In this document: one piece after another, positions 1-10,334 of the stretch
How positions within the stretch are numbered: the stretch's first letter is position 1
Layout: each line of letters opens with the position of its first letter
NCBI RefSeq assembly: GCF_002019665.1
Contig: NZ_KV917375.1
Span: 3,609,445-3,673,444 of the forward strand
Length of the DNA stretch: 64,000 nt
Reading direction: 5' to 3'
DNA from: Sutcliffiella halmapala
Lineage (GTDB): Bacteria > Bacillota > Bacilli > Bacillales > Bacillaceae_I
Notes under the pieces: model-generated
The model's database searches: none
Seen by the model: only the letters and a program-made list of their open reading frames with translations
Told to the model about the DNA's origin: nothing
Position numbers and translations under genes: made by a program

Positions 1-53
1 CAGTTCGTATTAAGAATTGTACCGGTCTCTTCTTGAACCTTAATAGATTTCAT
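1..53 (-). CDS. N-terminal fragment of an unidentified protein (runs off left edge)
   Basis: A minus-strand ATG at 53 follows a good ribosome binding site (AAGGAGA, about 7 bases upstream) and opens a frame that leaves the window. The first 17 residues are MKSIKVQEETGTILNTN, too few to recognise. It lies 34 bp downstream of aguA on the same strand, so it is probably co-transcribed and may be another xylan or glucuronate gene. That role is inferred from context only. Confidence 0.5.
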   Translation of the reverse strand, partial: MKSIKVQEETGTILNTN

Positions 54-86
54 GATAATCTCCTTATCTTCATTAAGAATAATAAA

Positions 87-2144
87 TCAATAAATTTTTC
101 TACCTAATTCGTCTGCTATTCCAGACTTTCGATAAAAGTACGTATTAATAATATCTCTCCATTCCTTTGAATGCGCAAGCTGAATCTCAAGTCTCTCTAA
201 GACCTCTTTATATTTTTGTTTGTCCACCCTTCCATTCAACTTTTCCCATCTTTCTTTCAATACGGTAACTTGCTCCACCCCTACAAAATGGGTGTTGTAA
301 ATATGCTGGATAACCGTTTCGCCTGATTTAAGCTGATGGGTATACGGAACATGATGGAAGAATAATACTAGATTATCAGGGCAAGTCTCCAACGATTCAT
401 AAAGACTAGTATTTTCCGGAAAATATTGAGTGGTATAACCCGTACCACTTGTTACGGTTCTATTAACACCAATCCCCTGAAAATCAGCATAATGATAAGT
501 TCCCCATACCGAGTATTCATAGCCATCTACATTTGGTCCGTAATGGTGGTTCGGATTCACCATCCAACCAACACCAAGAGGGGCTGTATAATTTTCATAG
601 ATTCTCCAAGAATCTGCTAACATTCTATTTACTTGCTCTAACACTTCCTCATCTGCCCCAAATGTTCGGATAATCCACTCATTTGTTATATCTTCTGCTG
701 ACAATTCAGGATTCCATGTTAGTCTGCCATATCCATATAAATTGGCCTGTGCAAGTGTATGACCAGTCCAATTGGAGTCATCCCCTACATTGATGACAGC
801 AGAAACTCCACTGAACTTATAAGAATAAAGTGACCCATCCACAATTCGTTTAACAGGAGAACCTTCACCTTTTGCATACGTATCAAAATCTAATACTTCT
901 TTCCATTGAGGGATTAAATAACATAGATGCTTCTGCTGCCCTGTATACTCCTGGGTAATTTGGAATTCAATGATCTGATTCGTCGTTGGCATCGCTCCAA
1001 ATAATGGAGAAACCGGTTCCCTTACTTGGAAATCCATCGGTCCATTTTTTATTTGCAAAATAACATTATCCATAAACTGTCCATCTAAAGGTTTAAAATG
1101 ATCATAGGCCGCTCGTGCTCGATCTGTCTCGCGATCACGCCAATCTTGCAGACAGTTATAAACAAAACAACGCCAGATGACAACACCGTTAAATGGAAGT
1201 AAAGCTTCTGCTAACATATTGGATCCATCAGCGTGATTTCTGTTATATGTAAATGGACCAGGGCGATGTTCAGAATCGGCTTTTACAACATAACCACCAA
1301 AATCAGGAATATAGTTATATACTTCTGCTGTTTTCTCCTTCCACCATTCCCGAACTCGAGAGTCAAGGGGATCCGCTGTATCAAGCCCCCCAAGCTGAAT
1401 CGTGCTAGCATAGTTAATACTTAAAAAGGTCTTTATTCCATAAGAACGAAAAATCCCTGCTATTTCCGCTACATCAGGTAAATACTCACTCGTTATAAGC
1501 TTCGATTCTATTTCATGAACATTCACATTATTTATTGCAATCCCGTTTATCCCAATAGAAGCCATTAAACGTGCGTAATCTTTGATTCTCTTAAAATTTT
1601 TCGTAAACTGATAATCTTTATAGAAGATGGAATTTCCAGCATACCCTCGCTCTATACTTCCATCCATGTTATCCCAATGATTTAGCATACGCAGTTGATT
1701 TACAGGATTCTCTACAATTGAAACATTCTCCAAATCAGATTTTGTTTGCAGAAGTCTAAGTAAATGGAAAGTGGCATAAAGTAACCCTTTATCCGTTTTA
1801 CCAATTAGAAGTAGACAATTTTGATTATTTACAGTTGCTGCAGTAAGCGCGTATCCTTCATCATTTAATGCTCCCTCGCACTGATCCCAATCAACCTCAT
1901 TAGAAATACCTCTATTATTTAAAGTTGTTAGAATAATAGAAGGTTCCAGTACCTCTACTGTAGAAAATCTCGGTTCCATCCCTGTTATCGCTGTGATTCC
2001 ATTAACTAATTCCTCTTTAGCAGCTAAAATTATCGGTGATTCTTCCTCCTGAATGACTAAATTGGAGAAAAAAACTGGGTAATTACGAGAGCTATCTTGC
2101 TTATAGTCTAACCAACACGTATCATATTCTTGATTTTCCATCAT
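87..2144 (-). CDS. aguA: GH67 alpha-glucuronidase
   Basis: Intracellular alpha-glucuronidase that removes (4-O-methyl)glucuronic acid from the non-reducing end of aldouronic acids released from glucuronoxylan. About 685 residues, the normal length for family GH67, with no signal peptide. The strongly conserved block [20 protein letters not shown] (residues about 289-308) carries the predicted acid Glu292. The motifs [10 protein letters not shown] (about 351-360) and FQVREPVSP (about 372-380) carry the two carboxylates expected to activate water. A frame opens at 2162, but the ribosome binding site AGAAGG sits just upstream of a later ATG, so the start is placed at 2144. The uxuA/uxuB genes that process the released glucuronate lie upstream on the same strand. 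A 42-bp repeat array separates it from uxuB, so it may have its own transcription start. Confidence 0.95.
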   Translation of the reverse strand: MMENQEYDTCWLDYKQDSSRNYPVFFSNLVIQEEESPIILAAKEELVNGITAITGMEPRFSTVEVLEPSIILTTLNNRGISNEVDWDQCEGALNDEGYALTAATVNNQNCLLLIGKTDKGLLYATFHLLRLLQTKSDLENVSIVENPVNQLRMLNHWDNMDGSIERGYAGNSIFYKDYQFTKNFKRIKDYARLMASIGINGIAINNVNVHEIESKLITSEYLPDVAEIAGIFRSYGIKTFLSINYASTIQLGGLDTADPLDSRVREWWKEKTAEVYNYIPDFGGYVVKADSEHRPGPFTYNRNHADGSNMLAEALLPFNGVVIWRCFVYNCLQDWRDRETDRARAAYDHFKPLDGQFMDNVILQIKNGPMDFQVREPVSPLFGAMPTTNQIIEFQITQEYTGQQKHLCYLIPQWKEVLDFDTYAKGEGSPVKRIVDGSLYSYKFSGVSAVINVGDDSNWTGHTLAQANLYGYGRLTWNPELSAEDITNEWIIRTFGADEEVLEQVNRMLADSWRIYENYTAPLGVGWMVNPNHHYGPNVDGYEYSVWGTYHYADFQGIGVNRTVTSGTGYTTQYFPENTSLYESLETCPDNLVLFFHHVPYTHQLKSGETVIQHIYNTHFVGVEQVTVLKERWEKLNGRVDKQKYKEVLERLEIQLAHSKEWRDIINTYFYRKSGIADELGRKIY

Positions 2145-2228
2145 TTTGTTACCTTCTTTCATCTAAAAGTTGAAATCTGTTGCTAAAATCAGTTCAAGTT
2201 GAGGTAGTATTCTGTTGTAATCACATCT

Positions 2229-2345
2229 ATTCATCCGATTTACATGTCTATCCGTCCAAAATCACTTAACATTCGTCCGATTTGCATAGATATTCGTCCA
2301 AAATCACTTGACATTCATCCGATTTGCATAGATATTCGTCCAAAG
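2229..2345. repeat. 42-bp tandem repeat, 2.8 copies (two 21-bp half-units each)
   Basis: Two full 42-bp units (2229-2270, 2271-2312) and a third of 33 bp (2313-2345) follow each other exactly. Each unit splits into two 21-bp halves that both begin ATTCRTCC or ATCCGTCC. It fills the gap between uxuB and aguA. The motif TTCGTCC is shared with the much larger 41-bp array at 29.9-32.2 kb. Confidence 0.9.
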
Positions 2346-2385
2346 TAGTTCCCAACACCTGAATAAACTTCATGAAGAGGCGCCA

Positions 2386-3231
2386 TTAAACCCCTGAATA
2401 TGCCATAAAACCGCCATCTACCGGGACACTTATTCCGGTTACAAATCCACTTGCTTCTTCATTCACTAACCATAATAATGCCCCAAGTAAATCTTCCGGG
2501 TTTCCTAAGCGCCTCATTGGAGTATTAGCTAATATTTTTTCGGTTCTCTCGGTATAGCTTCCATCAGGGTTCTTAAGAAGTGCTTCATTTTGCTTTGTTA
2601 GGAAAAATCCAGGAGCAATCGCATTTACTCTTATCCCCGCCTCTGCCATGTGGACCGCCAGCCATTTTGTAAAATTCTCAACACCAGCTTTTGCAGCACT
2701 ATAGGCTGGTACCTTCGTCATTGGGCTTGGTGCACTCATCGATGAAATATTAATGATGGTTCCTTTGTTTCCAATCATTCTTTTGGAGAAAATTTGCGTT
2801 GGAAGTAAAGTACCAATTAAGTTTAAATTAAATACAAAAGAGAAGCCTTCTAGTGTTAAATCAAAAAATGTCGTAAGCTCTCCATTTTGAAAATCAGCCA
2901 AATCAAACTTTTCTTTCGTCGTTACTCCTTTTGGATGATTACCTCCTGCTCCATTTATCAATACATCAGCTGGACCAAATTTCTGAAATACAGTTTCTTC
3001 CGCTTGCTTCACACTCTCTATATCCGTTACATCACACGCTACTGCTAATGCAATGCCTCCCTGCTCTCTTATCTCCTTAGCTACTAATTCAGCTTTATCA
3101 AACGTACGGTTAAGAATGGCTACTTTTATACCTTGTCTTCCTAATTCCTTCGCCATGCAGCCACATAACACTCCGCCTCCACCTGTAATGACGGCAACCT
3201 TACCAATTAGGCTCTCATTTAATGGCAGCAT
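2386..3231 (-). CDS. uxuB: SDR-family D-fructuronate reductase (mannonate oxidoreductase), YjmF-type
   Basis: Short-chain dehydrogenase/reductase of 281 residues, predicted to interconvert D-fructuronate and D-mannonate with NAD(H) in glucuronate catabolism. The nucleotide-binding motif TGGGGVLCG lies near residues 16-24, and the catalytic YSAAK motif follows a conserved ISS serine segment. Gram-positive bacteria use this SDR type (YjmF) in place of the unrelated enterobacterial UxuB. The frame is open further upstream, but GGAAGGGAG lies just before ATG 3231, so that is the start. It overlaps the end of uxuA by 17 bp, which points to translational coupling. Paired with mannonate dehydratase the role is well supported. 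Taken alone the fold would fit other SDR substrates. Confidence 0.88.
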   Translation of the reverse strand: MLPLNESLIGKVAVITGGGGVLCGCMAKELGRQGIKVAILNRTFDKAELVAKEIREQGGIALAVACDVTDIESVKQAEETVFQKFGPADVLINGAGGNHPKGVTTKEKFDLADFQNGELTTFFDLTLEGFSFVFNLNLIGTLLPTQIFSKRMIGNKGTIINISSMSAPSPMTKVPAYSAAKAGVENFTKWLAVHMAEAGIRVNAIAPGFFLTKQNEALLKNPDGSYTERTEKILANTPMRRLGNPEDLLGALLWLVNEEASGFVTGISVPVDGGFMAYSGV

Positions 3232-4330
3232 CGATTGTTCTCCCTTCCAATACTGATTCTTTTTTACTTTTCTCAAGCGCTTCCCATATCCCCTGAATAT
3301 ACATAATTCCCATGCCCCTATCATAAAGACCATAGCCAGGTCGAGCTTCTTCTCCCCAGATCATTCTTCCATGATCAGGGCGGAAATAACCTTGGAATTC
3401 ATGATCATGAAGTGCTTTGATGATTTCAAACATATCTAATGAGCCATCAACACTCCTATGTGAGGATTCCTCAAAATCACCATTTTCATAGATTTTTATA
3501 TTTCGCAGATGTACAAACGGAACACGGTCCATTTCTAGAAAATGTCTCATTATCTCTGGAATATTATTGGCGGGATTAGCACCAAGCGAACCAGAGCACA
3601 ATGTAAGACCATTCGATGGACTATCCACAAGTTTCACAATTCTTTCGAGATTTTCTTTGTTCGTGACAATTCTTGGTAGGCCGTAAACAGACCATGGTGG
3701 ATCATCCGGATGAATCGCTAATTTTATGTCGCACTCTTCCGCGACTGGTATAACCCTTTCTAAGAAATACTGCAGATGCTGAAATAGCTCTTCCTCATTT
3801 ACATCTTTGTATAATTCAAAAAGTCGCTTTAATGATTTCAAGCGTTCAGGCTCCCAACCCGGCAAAGAATAACCGTTGGAAAGCTCCTCCATATTTTGAA
3901 CAAGATCTAATGGATTGAGACCTTCCACTTTTTCCTTTTCATAAGCAAGAACCGTTGAACCATCTGGTAGCTCTTTTGCTAGGTCTGATCTTGTCCAATC
4001 AAATACGGGCATGAAATTATAACAAATCACCTTCACTCCGACCTTTGACAAATGTCGAATCGTTTGAATGTAATTCTCTATATATACATCTCTACTTGGA
4101 AGGCCAAGCTTTATATCTTCATGGATGTTAACACTTTCAATTACTTCAAGCTTAAGTCTATGCTGATTGACTTCTTTCTTTAATTGAAGAATATCCTCAA
4201 GTGGCCAAACTTCGCCTACTGGTATATGAAACAGAGCTCCTACTATCCCATTGATGCCAGGAATTTGCTTAATATGCTCTAATTGCACGCTATCTTCTTC
4301 TTTCCCAAACCATCTAAATGAAGTTATCAC
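3215..4330 (-). CDS. uxuA: Mannonate dehydratase
   Basis: Converts D-mannonate to 2-keto-3-deoxy-D-gluconate, the step after UxuB in glucuronate breakdown. 371 residues, typical for UxuA, with a TIM-barrel xylose-isomerase-like sequence. It contains the metal-site and active-site segments [28 protein letters not shown] and YFRPDHGR, with the His, Cys and Asp residues of the family. The N-terminus should be VITSFRWFG, like the usual MxxTFRWYG. The GTG at 4330 has AGGGGAC correctly placed upstream, whereas the TTG six codons earlier does not. It overlaps uxuB and sits 78 bp downstream of the GntR regulator gene. Confidence 0.95.
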   Translation of the reverse strand: MITSFRWFGKEEDSVQLEHIKQIPGINGIVGALFHIPVGEVWPLEDILQLKKEVNQHRLKLEVIESVNIHEDIKLGLPSRDVYIENYIQTIRHLSKVGVKVICYNFMPVFDWTRSDLAKELPDGSTVLAYEKEKVEGLNPLDLVQNMEELSNGYSLPGWEPERLKSLKRLFELYKDVNEEELFQHLQYFLERVIPVAEECDIKLAIHPDDPPWSVYGLPRIVTNKENLERIVKLVDSPSNGLTLCSGSLGANPANNIPEIMRHFLEMDRVPFVHLRNIKIYENGDFEESSHRSVDGSLDMFEIIKALHDHEFQGYFRPDHGRMIWGEEARPGYGLYDRGMGIMYIQGIWEALEKSKKESVLEGRTIDAAIK

Positions 4331-4408
4331 ATGAAAGTCCCCTATCAATTATTATTAAATAATATGTAATTAAAACTGAGCAACAGTGATGCCGCCCAGA
4401 GAAAACGG

Positions 4409-5083
4409 TTAAATAAAAAAATGTGGAAATCGTTCAAGGAACATATCCTTTTCAAGATCAACTAAGCATAAATGCTCCTCCATCGCATTTTTTGCACCTT
4501 CCACATCTTTATTTACAATCAAACGATAAATTTCTTTATGCTGGGAGATAATATGTTCCCAATTAGAGTGATGAGATAATCGCAAAACTCGTAATCTATT
4601 AAAATGTATATTCAGCTGCTGAATCATTTTCCAAGTACGTGCTTTACCACATGAATAAAATAAAATTTGATGGAATTCTTCATCCAATTCAAAAAGCTTT
4701 AAATAATTTTTATTCTCGACACATAGATCCTGCATAGCTAAATTACTTTCGAGTTTAAAGCGGTAATCCTCTGATAAGTGATTGATAAGTAAGCCGACAA
4801 TTTCTCTTTCTACTTTTTCCCTGATGAATCTGCCTTCCTCCACATAATTCATATTTATCCGAGAAACAATGGTCCCACTTTGAGGAATGATGTCTAAGAG
4901 CTCTTCTTGAGAGAGCCGAATAAAAGCCTCTCGTATCGGAGTCCTGCTTACTTTCAGCGTTTCTGCAATTTCCTTCTCAGAAATTTTAGTTCCAGGTTCG
5001 AGCTCAAAATTTAATATTTTGTGTTTTAACAGGTTATAGGAAAAATCCCTAGTGGACCCTCTAATAGTGTGTTGAACAAGCAA
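4409..5083 (-). CDS. uxuR: GntR-family (FadR/FCD subfamily) transcriptional regulator, probable UxuR
   Basis: 224-residue regulator with an N-terminal winged helix (about residues 10-75, including SRTPIREAFIRL as the recognition-helix region) and a C-terminal helical FCD ligand domain with conserved acidic and His residues. Translation starts at TTG 5083, preceded by AAAGGAGG at 7-bp spacing. It lies immediately before uxuA. In Geobacillus stearothermophilus a GntR regulator called UxuR sits in the equivalent glucuronate cluster, so it most likely represses this operon and responds to a hexuronate intermediate. The symbol rests on family and position. The AT-rich 78-bp gap between it and uxuA may hold its operator. 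Confidence 0.8.
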   Translation of the reverse strand: MLVQHTIRGSTRDFSYNLLKHKILNFELEPGTKISEKEIAETLKVSRTPIREAFIRLSQEELLDIIPQSGTIVSRINMNYVEEGRFIREKVEREIVGLLINHLSEDYRFKLESNLAMQDLCVENKNYLKLFELDEEFHQILFYSCGKARTWKMIQQLNIHFNRLRVLRLSHHSNWEHIISQHKEIYRLIVNKDVEGAKNAMEEHLCLVDLEKDMFLERFPHFFI

Positions 5084-5175
5084 TACTGTTCCTCCTTTAT
5101 GAATGTCATTAGAGAATCACGTAACCGTTTCAAAAGTTTCTTCCAAACTGTTAGCCTTGCATTCTCTCGCTTTTC

Positions 5176-6276
5176 TTATATGCTGTACGATGCTTCTGCT
5201 GTCTCAATTTTCAGCGCTTTTTCTTGGGCTTCTATGCACAACTCCGCTGCTTTAAAAGCATGCTCTTGAGTCATCGCCGTCTCTGTTCCATTTAGGCAGT
5301 CCAAAATGAAGGCACCAAAGAAAGGAAACCCAACCTTTCCAGAACAATCAATATGCGTTTCTCCGTGATGATTGACTAAATATAAGTGGTTAGAAGTGTT
5401 TTCTCTTCCGATATCAATATATTTCCGAACTTCGATATATCCTTCTGTTCCAAGAATGATAACGCGACCATCTCCCCATGTTCCGAGTCCATCAGGTGTC
5501 AGCCAATCTACTCGGAAATAAAAAGTGGCACCATTGTCAGCAACTAATGTAGCATCTCCAAAATCCTCAAACTTCGGGTAATTCTTAAAGCTATAATTTG
5601 CTACCTTACTATGTAGCACCTTCGCATCCTTTGCCCCACTATAAAATAGAAATTGTTCGATTTGATGGCTCCCAATATCGCATAGAATTCCTCCATAATA
5701 CTCTGGATTAAAAAACCATTCTGGACGACTATTTGCATTCGCACGATGCGGCCCTGTACCAATAACTTGAACAACTCTTCCGATTGCCCCTTCATCTATT
5801 AGTTGTCCAGCATATACCGCACCTTCCACATGTAGACGTTCACTGTAATAAATTCCCCATTTTAAACCGGTCTCAGTTACTTTTTGCCGAGCTTGTTCGA
5901 TTTGTTCCTTTTTCGTAAAAGCAGGTTTATCCGCAAAAAAATGTTTTCCATTGTCCAACGCCTTGAGACCTACTTGGTAACGGTTAGAAGGAATACTTGC
6001 ACACGCAATTAGCTTAATCGATGGATCATTTAAAATTTCCTCTTCTGTTTGTGCAATCTTTACACCGGAATAGATTTCCTGAAACTTCGATACTTTGTTA
6101 CTGTCAGCGTCATATACTACTGCTAACATACCTCCAGCCTCTATTAAACCGTTACACATTCCATAAATATGCCCATGGTCGAGTCCAATTGCAGCAAACA
6201 AAAACTCACCTTCTTGCACAACTGGCTTCTCCTTATTTCCTACAGGTGCGTAATTCATCCCATCCGCTTTATTCAT
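5176..6276 (-). CDS. Gfo/Idh/MocA-family NAD(P)-dependent oxidoreductase
   Basis: 366 residues with an N-terminal Rossmann domain (about 20-145) and the C-terminal alpha/beta domain of the glucose-fructose oxidoreductase/inositol dehydrogenase family. The usual EKP motif appears here as ADKPAFTKKE (Asp in place of Glu), and the catalytic-region segment CDIGSHQIEQFLFYSG contains the His expected in these enzymes. ATG 6276 has AAAGGGG about 8 bases upstream. It lies 92 bp before the GntR gene and 44 bp after another Gfo/Idh/MocA gene, so the two probably act together on a sugar or sugar acid. The substrate cannot be read from the sequence. Glycoside-derived keto-sugars or modified xylose units are possible. 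Confidence 0.85.
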   Translation of the reverse strand: MNKADGMNYAPVGNKEKPVVQEGEFLFAAIGLDHGHIYGMCNGLIEAGGMLAVVYDADSNKVSKFQEIYSGVKIAQTEEEILNDPSIKLIACASIPSNRYQVGLKALDNGKHFFADKPAFTKKEQIEQARQKVTETGLKWGIYYSERLHVEGAVYAGQLIDEGAIGRVVQVIGTGPHRANANSRPEWFFNPEYYGGILCDIGSHQIEQFLFYSGAKDAKVLHSKVANYSFKNYPKFEDFGDATLVADNGATFYFRVDWLTPDGLGTWGDGRVIILGTEGYIEVRKYIDIGRENTSNHLYLVNHHGETHIDCSGKVGFPFFGAFILDCLNGTETAMTQEHAFKAAELCIEAQEKALKIETAEASYSI

Positions 6277-6320
6277 TGAATTAACCCCTTTCCTATTTTC
6301 CTCTTCATTCCATTGCAGAG

Positions 6321-7472
6321 TTAATAGTTTCCACCTGTTGTAATCGTGTTCTCATTGAAGTTAACTATTTCTTTTTTCTTTTCATAGAATCGTATAGCAT
6401 TCTTCATCATGCCATCTCGTGTATAAAATGGACTGTCCTTTGTAATTGGAAGCACTACTGTTTGCTTTAAGCTTGCTGATTGGAAAATTGACGTAATAAT
6501 TTCTAATGTTTTTCTGCCCTGCTCTCCATCTACTAAAGGATTTCTTCCTTCTTCAATCGCATTTAGCACATCATCTATCTGTCCTGTGTGTCCTTCATAA
6601 GAAAGAGTTGGAAATTGATCATATATTTCTTGAAGCTTTATTTCTAATTCCTTATTCTCTACAGGGAAGCCATTTTCCGAAGCCTTTGATGCTCTCACCT
6701 TCCATGGAACGGATACTCTTGCATCCTTCCCTTGGAAAATCAACTGCTGTTCTTCACCATGGTGTACGACCGAACTTGTAATTTGAGCCATGCTTCCATT
6801 CGGATATCTACCTATTGCAATTGATAAATCCTCTACCTCGGCATTTTCATGAGAGGTATTACTCATAGAAGCCATAATTTCAGAGGGTGCACCTGCTAAC
6901 CATTGATAAATGTCGATGTGATGGACAGCATGATTTAACGTACATCCCCCACCTTCCTTCTCCCAGGTTCCTCTCCACCACAAATCATAATAGCTCAAAC
7001 CTCTCCACCAATAAGAATCTACTTGAGTATGAACAATCGGACCAATTAATTGTGAATCAAGAACTTGCTTAAGCTTCATTACCGAATTTCGAAAACGATT
7101 TTGAGCTACCACAGATAATAACTTTTGATTTCTCTTGGCAGCTTCAATCATTTTGTCGCACTCTTCTAGTGAAGAAGCCATTGGTTTTTCAACAAGTACA
7201 TGCTTTCCGGCATTTAACGAAGAAATTGCCGCTTCCGCATGTGTAAATGGAGGAGTACATATAGAAACTAAATCAATATCTTCCCTTTTAAGCATTTCAT
7301 GAATGTCTTGATAAATTTGGGCTTCAAGTTTATACGATTTTACTAACTTCTCTGCTTTTTCCGGATAAATATCACATAAGGCGACGATTTTACACTTTTC
7401 AGGGAAGGTTAAGTATGCCTTTATATGTTCAGAGGCAATCGCCCCGGTCCCAACAATGGCAATTCCACGCAT
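6321..7472 (-). CDS. Gfo/Idh/MocA-family NAD(P)-dependent oxidoreductase (second copy)
   Basis: 383 residues. The N-terminus IAIVGTGAIASEHI is a clear dinucleotide-binding turn, HVLVEKPMASS is the canonical EKP motif, and GGGCTLNHAVHHIDIYQW is the family's substrate-site His region. ATG 7472 follows AAGGAG. It is only distantly similar to the neighbouring gene at 5176-6276, so the pair is not a recent duplication. GH42 lies 22 bp upstream and the other dehydrogenase 44 bp downstream, which indicates one transcription unit. Some paired Gfo/Idh/MocA enzymes oxidise a glycoside at C3 before cleavage; that role is a guess here. Confidence 0.85.
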   Translation of the reverse strand: MRGIAIVGTGAIASEHIKAYLTFPEKCKIVALCDIYPEKAEKLVKSYKLEAQIYQDIHEMLKREDIDLVSICTPPFTHAEAAISSLNAGKHVLVEKPMASSLEECDKMIEAAKRNQKLLSVVAQNRFRNSVMKLKQVLDSQLIGPIVHTQVDSYWWRGLSYYDLWWRGTWEKEGGGCTLNHAVHHIDIYQWLAGAPSEIMASMSNTSHENAEVEDLSIAIGRYPNGSMAQITSSVVHHGEEQQLIFQGKDARVSVPWKVRASKASENGFPVENKELEIKLQEIYDQFPTLSYEGHTGQIDDVLNAIEEGRNPLVDGEQGRKTLEIITSIFQSASLKQTVVLPITKDSPFYTRDGMMKNAIRFYEKKKEIVNFNENTITTGGNY

Positions 7473-7494
7473 GACGATCAGCTCCTTCGTTTCT

Positions 7495-9516
7495 TTAAAT
7501 GTACTTGGTCTCTCTTAGAATCCTGACTTCTTTAGCAGGGAGAGTTATTTGTTCCCCCTTCTCATAATAATTTTGTTCCAATACACAAAAGCAGTGATTT
7601 GGTAATACAATATTTTTTGTTTCATCCGAATGATTTAAAATAAAGGTAAAGACTTTATCCTCTTTATGACGTCTTACAATTTCTAAGCCTTGGTCTGCTT
7701 CAATATCTGAAGCAATTCCTTTTTGTTCCGTTAACTGACTAAATAATACTTCTAATAATGCCGCTTCTGGCTGACTCCCAATATACCAAGCTTCTCCAGC
7801 TCCATAATGATTTTTCGTAATAACCGGTAACCCAGCATAGAAATCCTTTCCATATGTAGCAATTATCTCTGCATTTTCTGTTTGAACTAAGTCAAAAATT
7901 AGGTTACATGTGTACGAGCCTTGTAGCTTACCATGATCTAGGCATATGAGATTATGATCTGCCGGGTGCAATGTGTCCGTTTCGTCAATTCTAATGCCAA
8001 GTAGATTCTTCAATAATCCTGGACTCACATCTAATATTGCATTATCATACTCATCCACAATTCCGCTTAAATACGTAGTGACAAATATTCCGCCCTTCTC
8101 CACAAACTCTTCTAATTTTTGATAGTAATTATCTTTCATCATATGCAATAGAGGTGCGATAACGATTTCATAGTCCTCAAGGCTTTGATCAAGACCAATA
8201 ACATCAATATCAACATTCAATTTGTATAATGCTTGATAGTAATGGATCATCGTCTGCTGATAACTGATATATCTACTTGGTCCATCAGAAATTTCAACAG
8301 CCCACCAGCAATCCCAATCAAATACGAGGGCAACCTTGGCCTTCGTGACAGCGCCAATTACCTCATTTTCAAGCAAAAGCAATTCCTCACCGAGTCCTGT
8401 TATTTCCTTAAATACTCTCGTATCATTCCGACCTGAATGGTCAATAACGGCTCCGTGATACTTTTCAGATGCCCCTTTCGATTTTCTCATTTGGAAAAAT
8501 AAAATAGCGTCCGCCCCATGCGCAAGAGCCTGATAACTCCATAGCCTCATAACACCTGGCCTTTTCACTGGATTTATATCTCTGCATGCAGTTGTACTAG
8601 GAGTTTGCTCCATTAACCAAAATGGCTGACCTTTCTTTAACCCCCGCATCAAACTATGCGTTAACGCCATTCTTGCTTCTGAATGCATATCAGGCGGATA
8701 ATTATCCCACGATATGAAATCTAAATGCTTCGCCCACTTAAAGTAATCGAGAGGTCGATACATTCCCATAAAGTTTGTCGTTACTGGAATGCCTGGAGTA
8801 ATATCCTTTACTATTTCTTTTTCTGCGATGAAATTAGCTAACATGCTGTCAGAATTAAAGCGCATATAATCTAGCGTAATCCCTTGAAAGGCTGTTACAT
8901 TTTCTTTGTTATAATGTTCACTTAATGCATTAGGGACTACTATTTCCTCCCAATCATAAAAATAATGCGACCAAAAAGTAGTATTCCATGCATCATTCAA
9001 CTTTTCTAACGTACCGTATTTTTTCTGTAACCATGAGCGAAAAGCCTTTTCGCAATTTTCACAGTAACAAGTGCCCCCGTACTCATTGTTCACATGCCAA
9101 GCAATAATATTGTTATAATGATGATATCTAGTTGCAATTTTTTCAGCTAATAACTTAGAGTACTTTTGATAAACAGGACTATTGGGACACGAGTTATGTC
9201 GTTGACCAAATTTTCTTTTTCTTCCTTCAAAATCTACTCGTGTCACCTCAGGGTATTTATTCGCCATCCATGGTGGATGTGCTGCAGTGCCTGTTGCAAG
9301 ACAAACATTTTTGTTATTCGCCTGCAAGAATTCCATTATTTTATCTAAAACGGAAAAATCATACGTATTCTCATCTTTTTGAATAATAGACCAGCTAAAT
9401 ACACCAACCGTTAACGTTTCAATATGAGCCTCACCAAAAAGATTCATATCTTCTGACCATACTTCTTCAGGCCATTGTTCAGGATTATAGTCTCCTCCAA
9501 AAAGTACTTTCTTCAT
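7495..9516 (-). CDS. GH42 beta-galactosidase / alpha-L-arabinopyranosidase
   Basis: 673 residues, full length for family GH42, and cytoplasmic (no signal peptide). The N-terminus FGGDYNPEQWPEE is characteristic. Glu145 in HVNNEYGG is the predicted acid/base and Glu303 in FWLMEQTP the nucleophile. Four cysteines (110, 150, 152, 155) form the zinc cluster found in many GH42 enzymes. ATG 9516 follows GGAGGTAGGA. It lies between a YesL-type membrane protein gene and a dehydrogenase gene. In a xylan cluster it could remove galactose or arabinopyranose side groups, since both activities are known in the family. The exact substrate is open. Confidence 0.92.
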   Translation of the reverse strand: MKKVLFGGDYNPEQWPEEVWSEDMNLFGEAHIETLTVGVFSWSIIQKDENTYDFSVLDKIMEFLQANNKNVCLATGTAAHPPWMANKYPEVTRVDFEGRKRKFGQRHNSCPNSPVYQKYSKLLAEKIATRYHHYNNIIAWHVNNEYGGTCYCENCEKAFRSWLQKKYGTLEKLNDAWNTTFWSHYFYDWEEIVVPNALSEHYNKENVTAFQGITLDYMRFNSDSMLANFIAEKEIVKDITPGIPVTTNFMGMYRPLDYFKWAKHLDFISWDNYPPDMHSEARMALTHSLMRGLKKGQPFWLMEQTPSTTACRDINPVKRPGVMRLWSYQALAHGADAILFFQMRKSKGASEKYHGAVIDHSGRNDTRVFKEITGLGEELLLLENEVIGAVTKAKVALVFDWDCWWAVEISDGPSRYISYQQTMIHYYQALYKLNVDIDVIGLDQSLEDYEIVIAPLLHMMKDNYYQKLEEFVEKGGIFVTTYLSGIVDEYDNAILDVSPGLLKNLLGIRIDETDTLHPADHNLICLDHGKLQGSYTCNLIFDLVQTENAEIIATYGKDFYAGLPVITKNHYGAGEAWYIGSQPEAALLEVLFSQLTEQKGIASDIEADQGLEIVRRHKEDKVFTFILNHSDETKNIVLPNHCFCVLEQNYYEKGEQITLPAKEVRILRETKYI

Positions 9517-9535
9517 ATTCCTACCTCCACTTTTC

Positions 9536-10222
9536 CTATCCCTGTTTTACAAAATTCTTTTTAACATCTTCTAACATTTCTTGTTGATTAAGGAGAATTA
9601 GATACGCTACGATACTAGAAACAAAAAGAATCAAAAAATTAGTAGTGATGACAGTGGCTACTCCAACAAGGAACAAAATAAAAAAATTTCCCAATGTGCA
9701 TTTTACCTTGTTAAAACAGTAGTACATGGATAATTTCCATATATCTCGTAATCTAAAATTGAAATGAGAATTAATTGTTAACGCATTGATACAAACCATT
9801 ACTCCTACTATCATCAAAATAAAGATAACGATAGATAGGACTTGATTAGTATCTGATGCAGACTGGCGAAGATATTGGAGATCAACAAGTAAAATGAAAT
9901 AGATTAAGAGAATTTGACTCCATAAAAATAAGGTAGATTTCACTTTTGTCTTATACCCATACAGAAAATCTTTGGTAGGCGATAGCTCTTTCTCGTGAAT
10001 GAGCTTGCCCATGGAATATAATATTCCTGAAATAGCTGGTCCAGATGGGATAAGTGCTAAAAAGTATAAAATGATATTCGAAAATGTTGGAGTTAATGTC
10101 ATAAAGAAAAAGAGAAAAACGATATTTGCTAGAATAAAGTAAATGTTGGTTAAAGATATCCAGTATACATAGTTAGTAAAAGTAAATAGTATTCCTTGTC
10201 CGAATTCTTTTCTTTGTTCCAT
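9536..10222 (-). CDS. DUF624/YesL-family membrane protein
   Basis: 228 residues with about five or six hydrophobic segments (roughly 25-50, 50-75, 100-125, 130-155, 175-200, 200-220). The family is repeatedly found beside sugar ABC importers and glycosidases in Bacillus and Paenibacillus, but its molecular function is not established; a role in transport or signalling is often supposed. ATG 10222 follows AAAGGATG. A second family member lies at 17154-17795 on the opposite strand. The GH42 start lies 20 bp downstream, so the two are probably co-transcribed. Confidence 0.8.
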   Translation of the reverse strand: MEQRKEFGQGILFTFTNYVYWISLTNIYFILANIVFLFFFMTLTPTFSNIILYFLALIPSGPAISGILYSMGKLIHEKELSPTKDFLYGYKTKVKSTLFLWSQILLIYFILLVDLQYLRQSASDTNQVLSIVIFILMIVGVMVCINALTINSHFNFRLRDIWKLSMYYCFNKVKCTLGNFFILFLVGVATVITTNFLILFVSSIVAYLILLNQQEMLEDVKKNFVKQG

Positions 10223-10268
10223 TTTCCATCATCCTTTATTCTAGCTTGTAGTTTTATTTAAGTTGTTT

Positions 10269-10306
10269 TAGGCTACCCTGAAAATAAGTAGGTTGTCTGT
10301 CAAACT
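10269..10306 (+). repeat. 38-bp dispersed repeat, copy A
   Basis: Beginning TAGGCTACCCTGAAAATA, this 38-bp sequence recurs in inverse orientation at 17864-17901 with 34 of 38 bases identical. A weaker partial copy (AATAGGAAGGTTTTCTGTCT) lies at about 10453-10472 on the other side of the GC-rich hairpin. No coding function is apparent. Confidence 0.8.
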
Positions 10307-10334
10307 CCCTTCCAATTTCCGCTCCTGTCACTTG

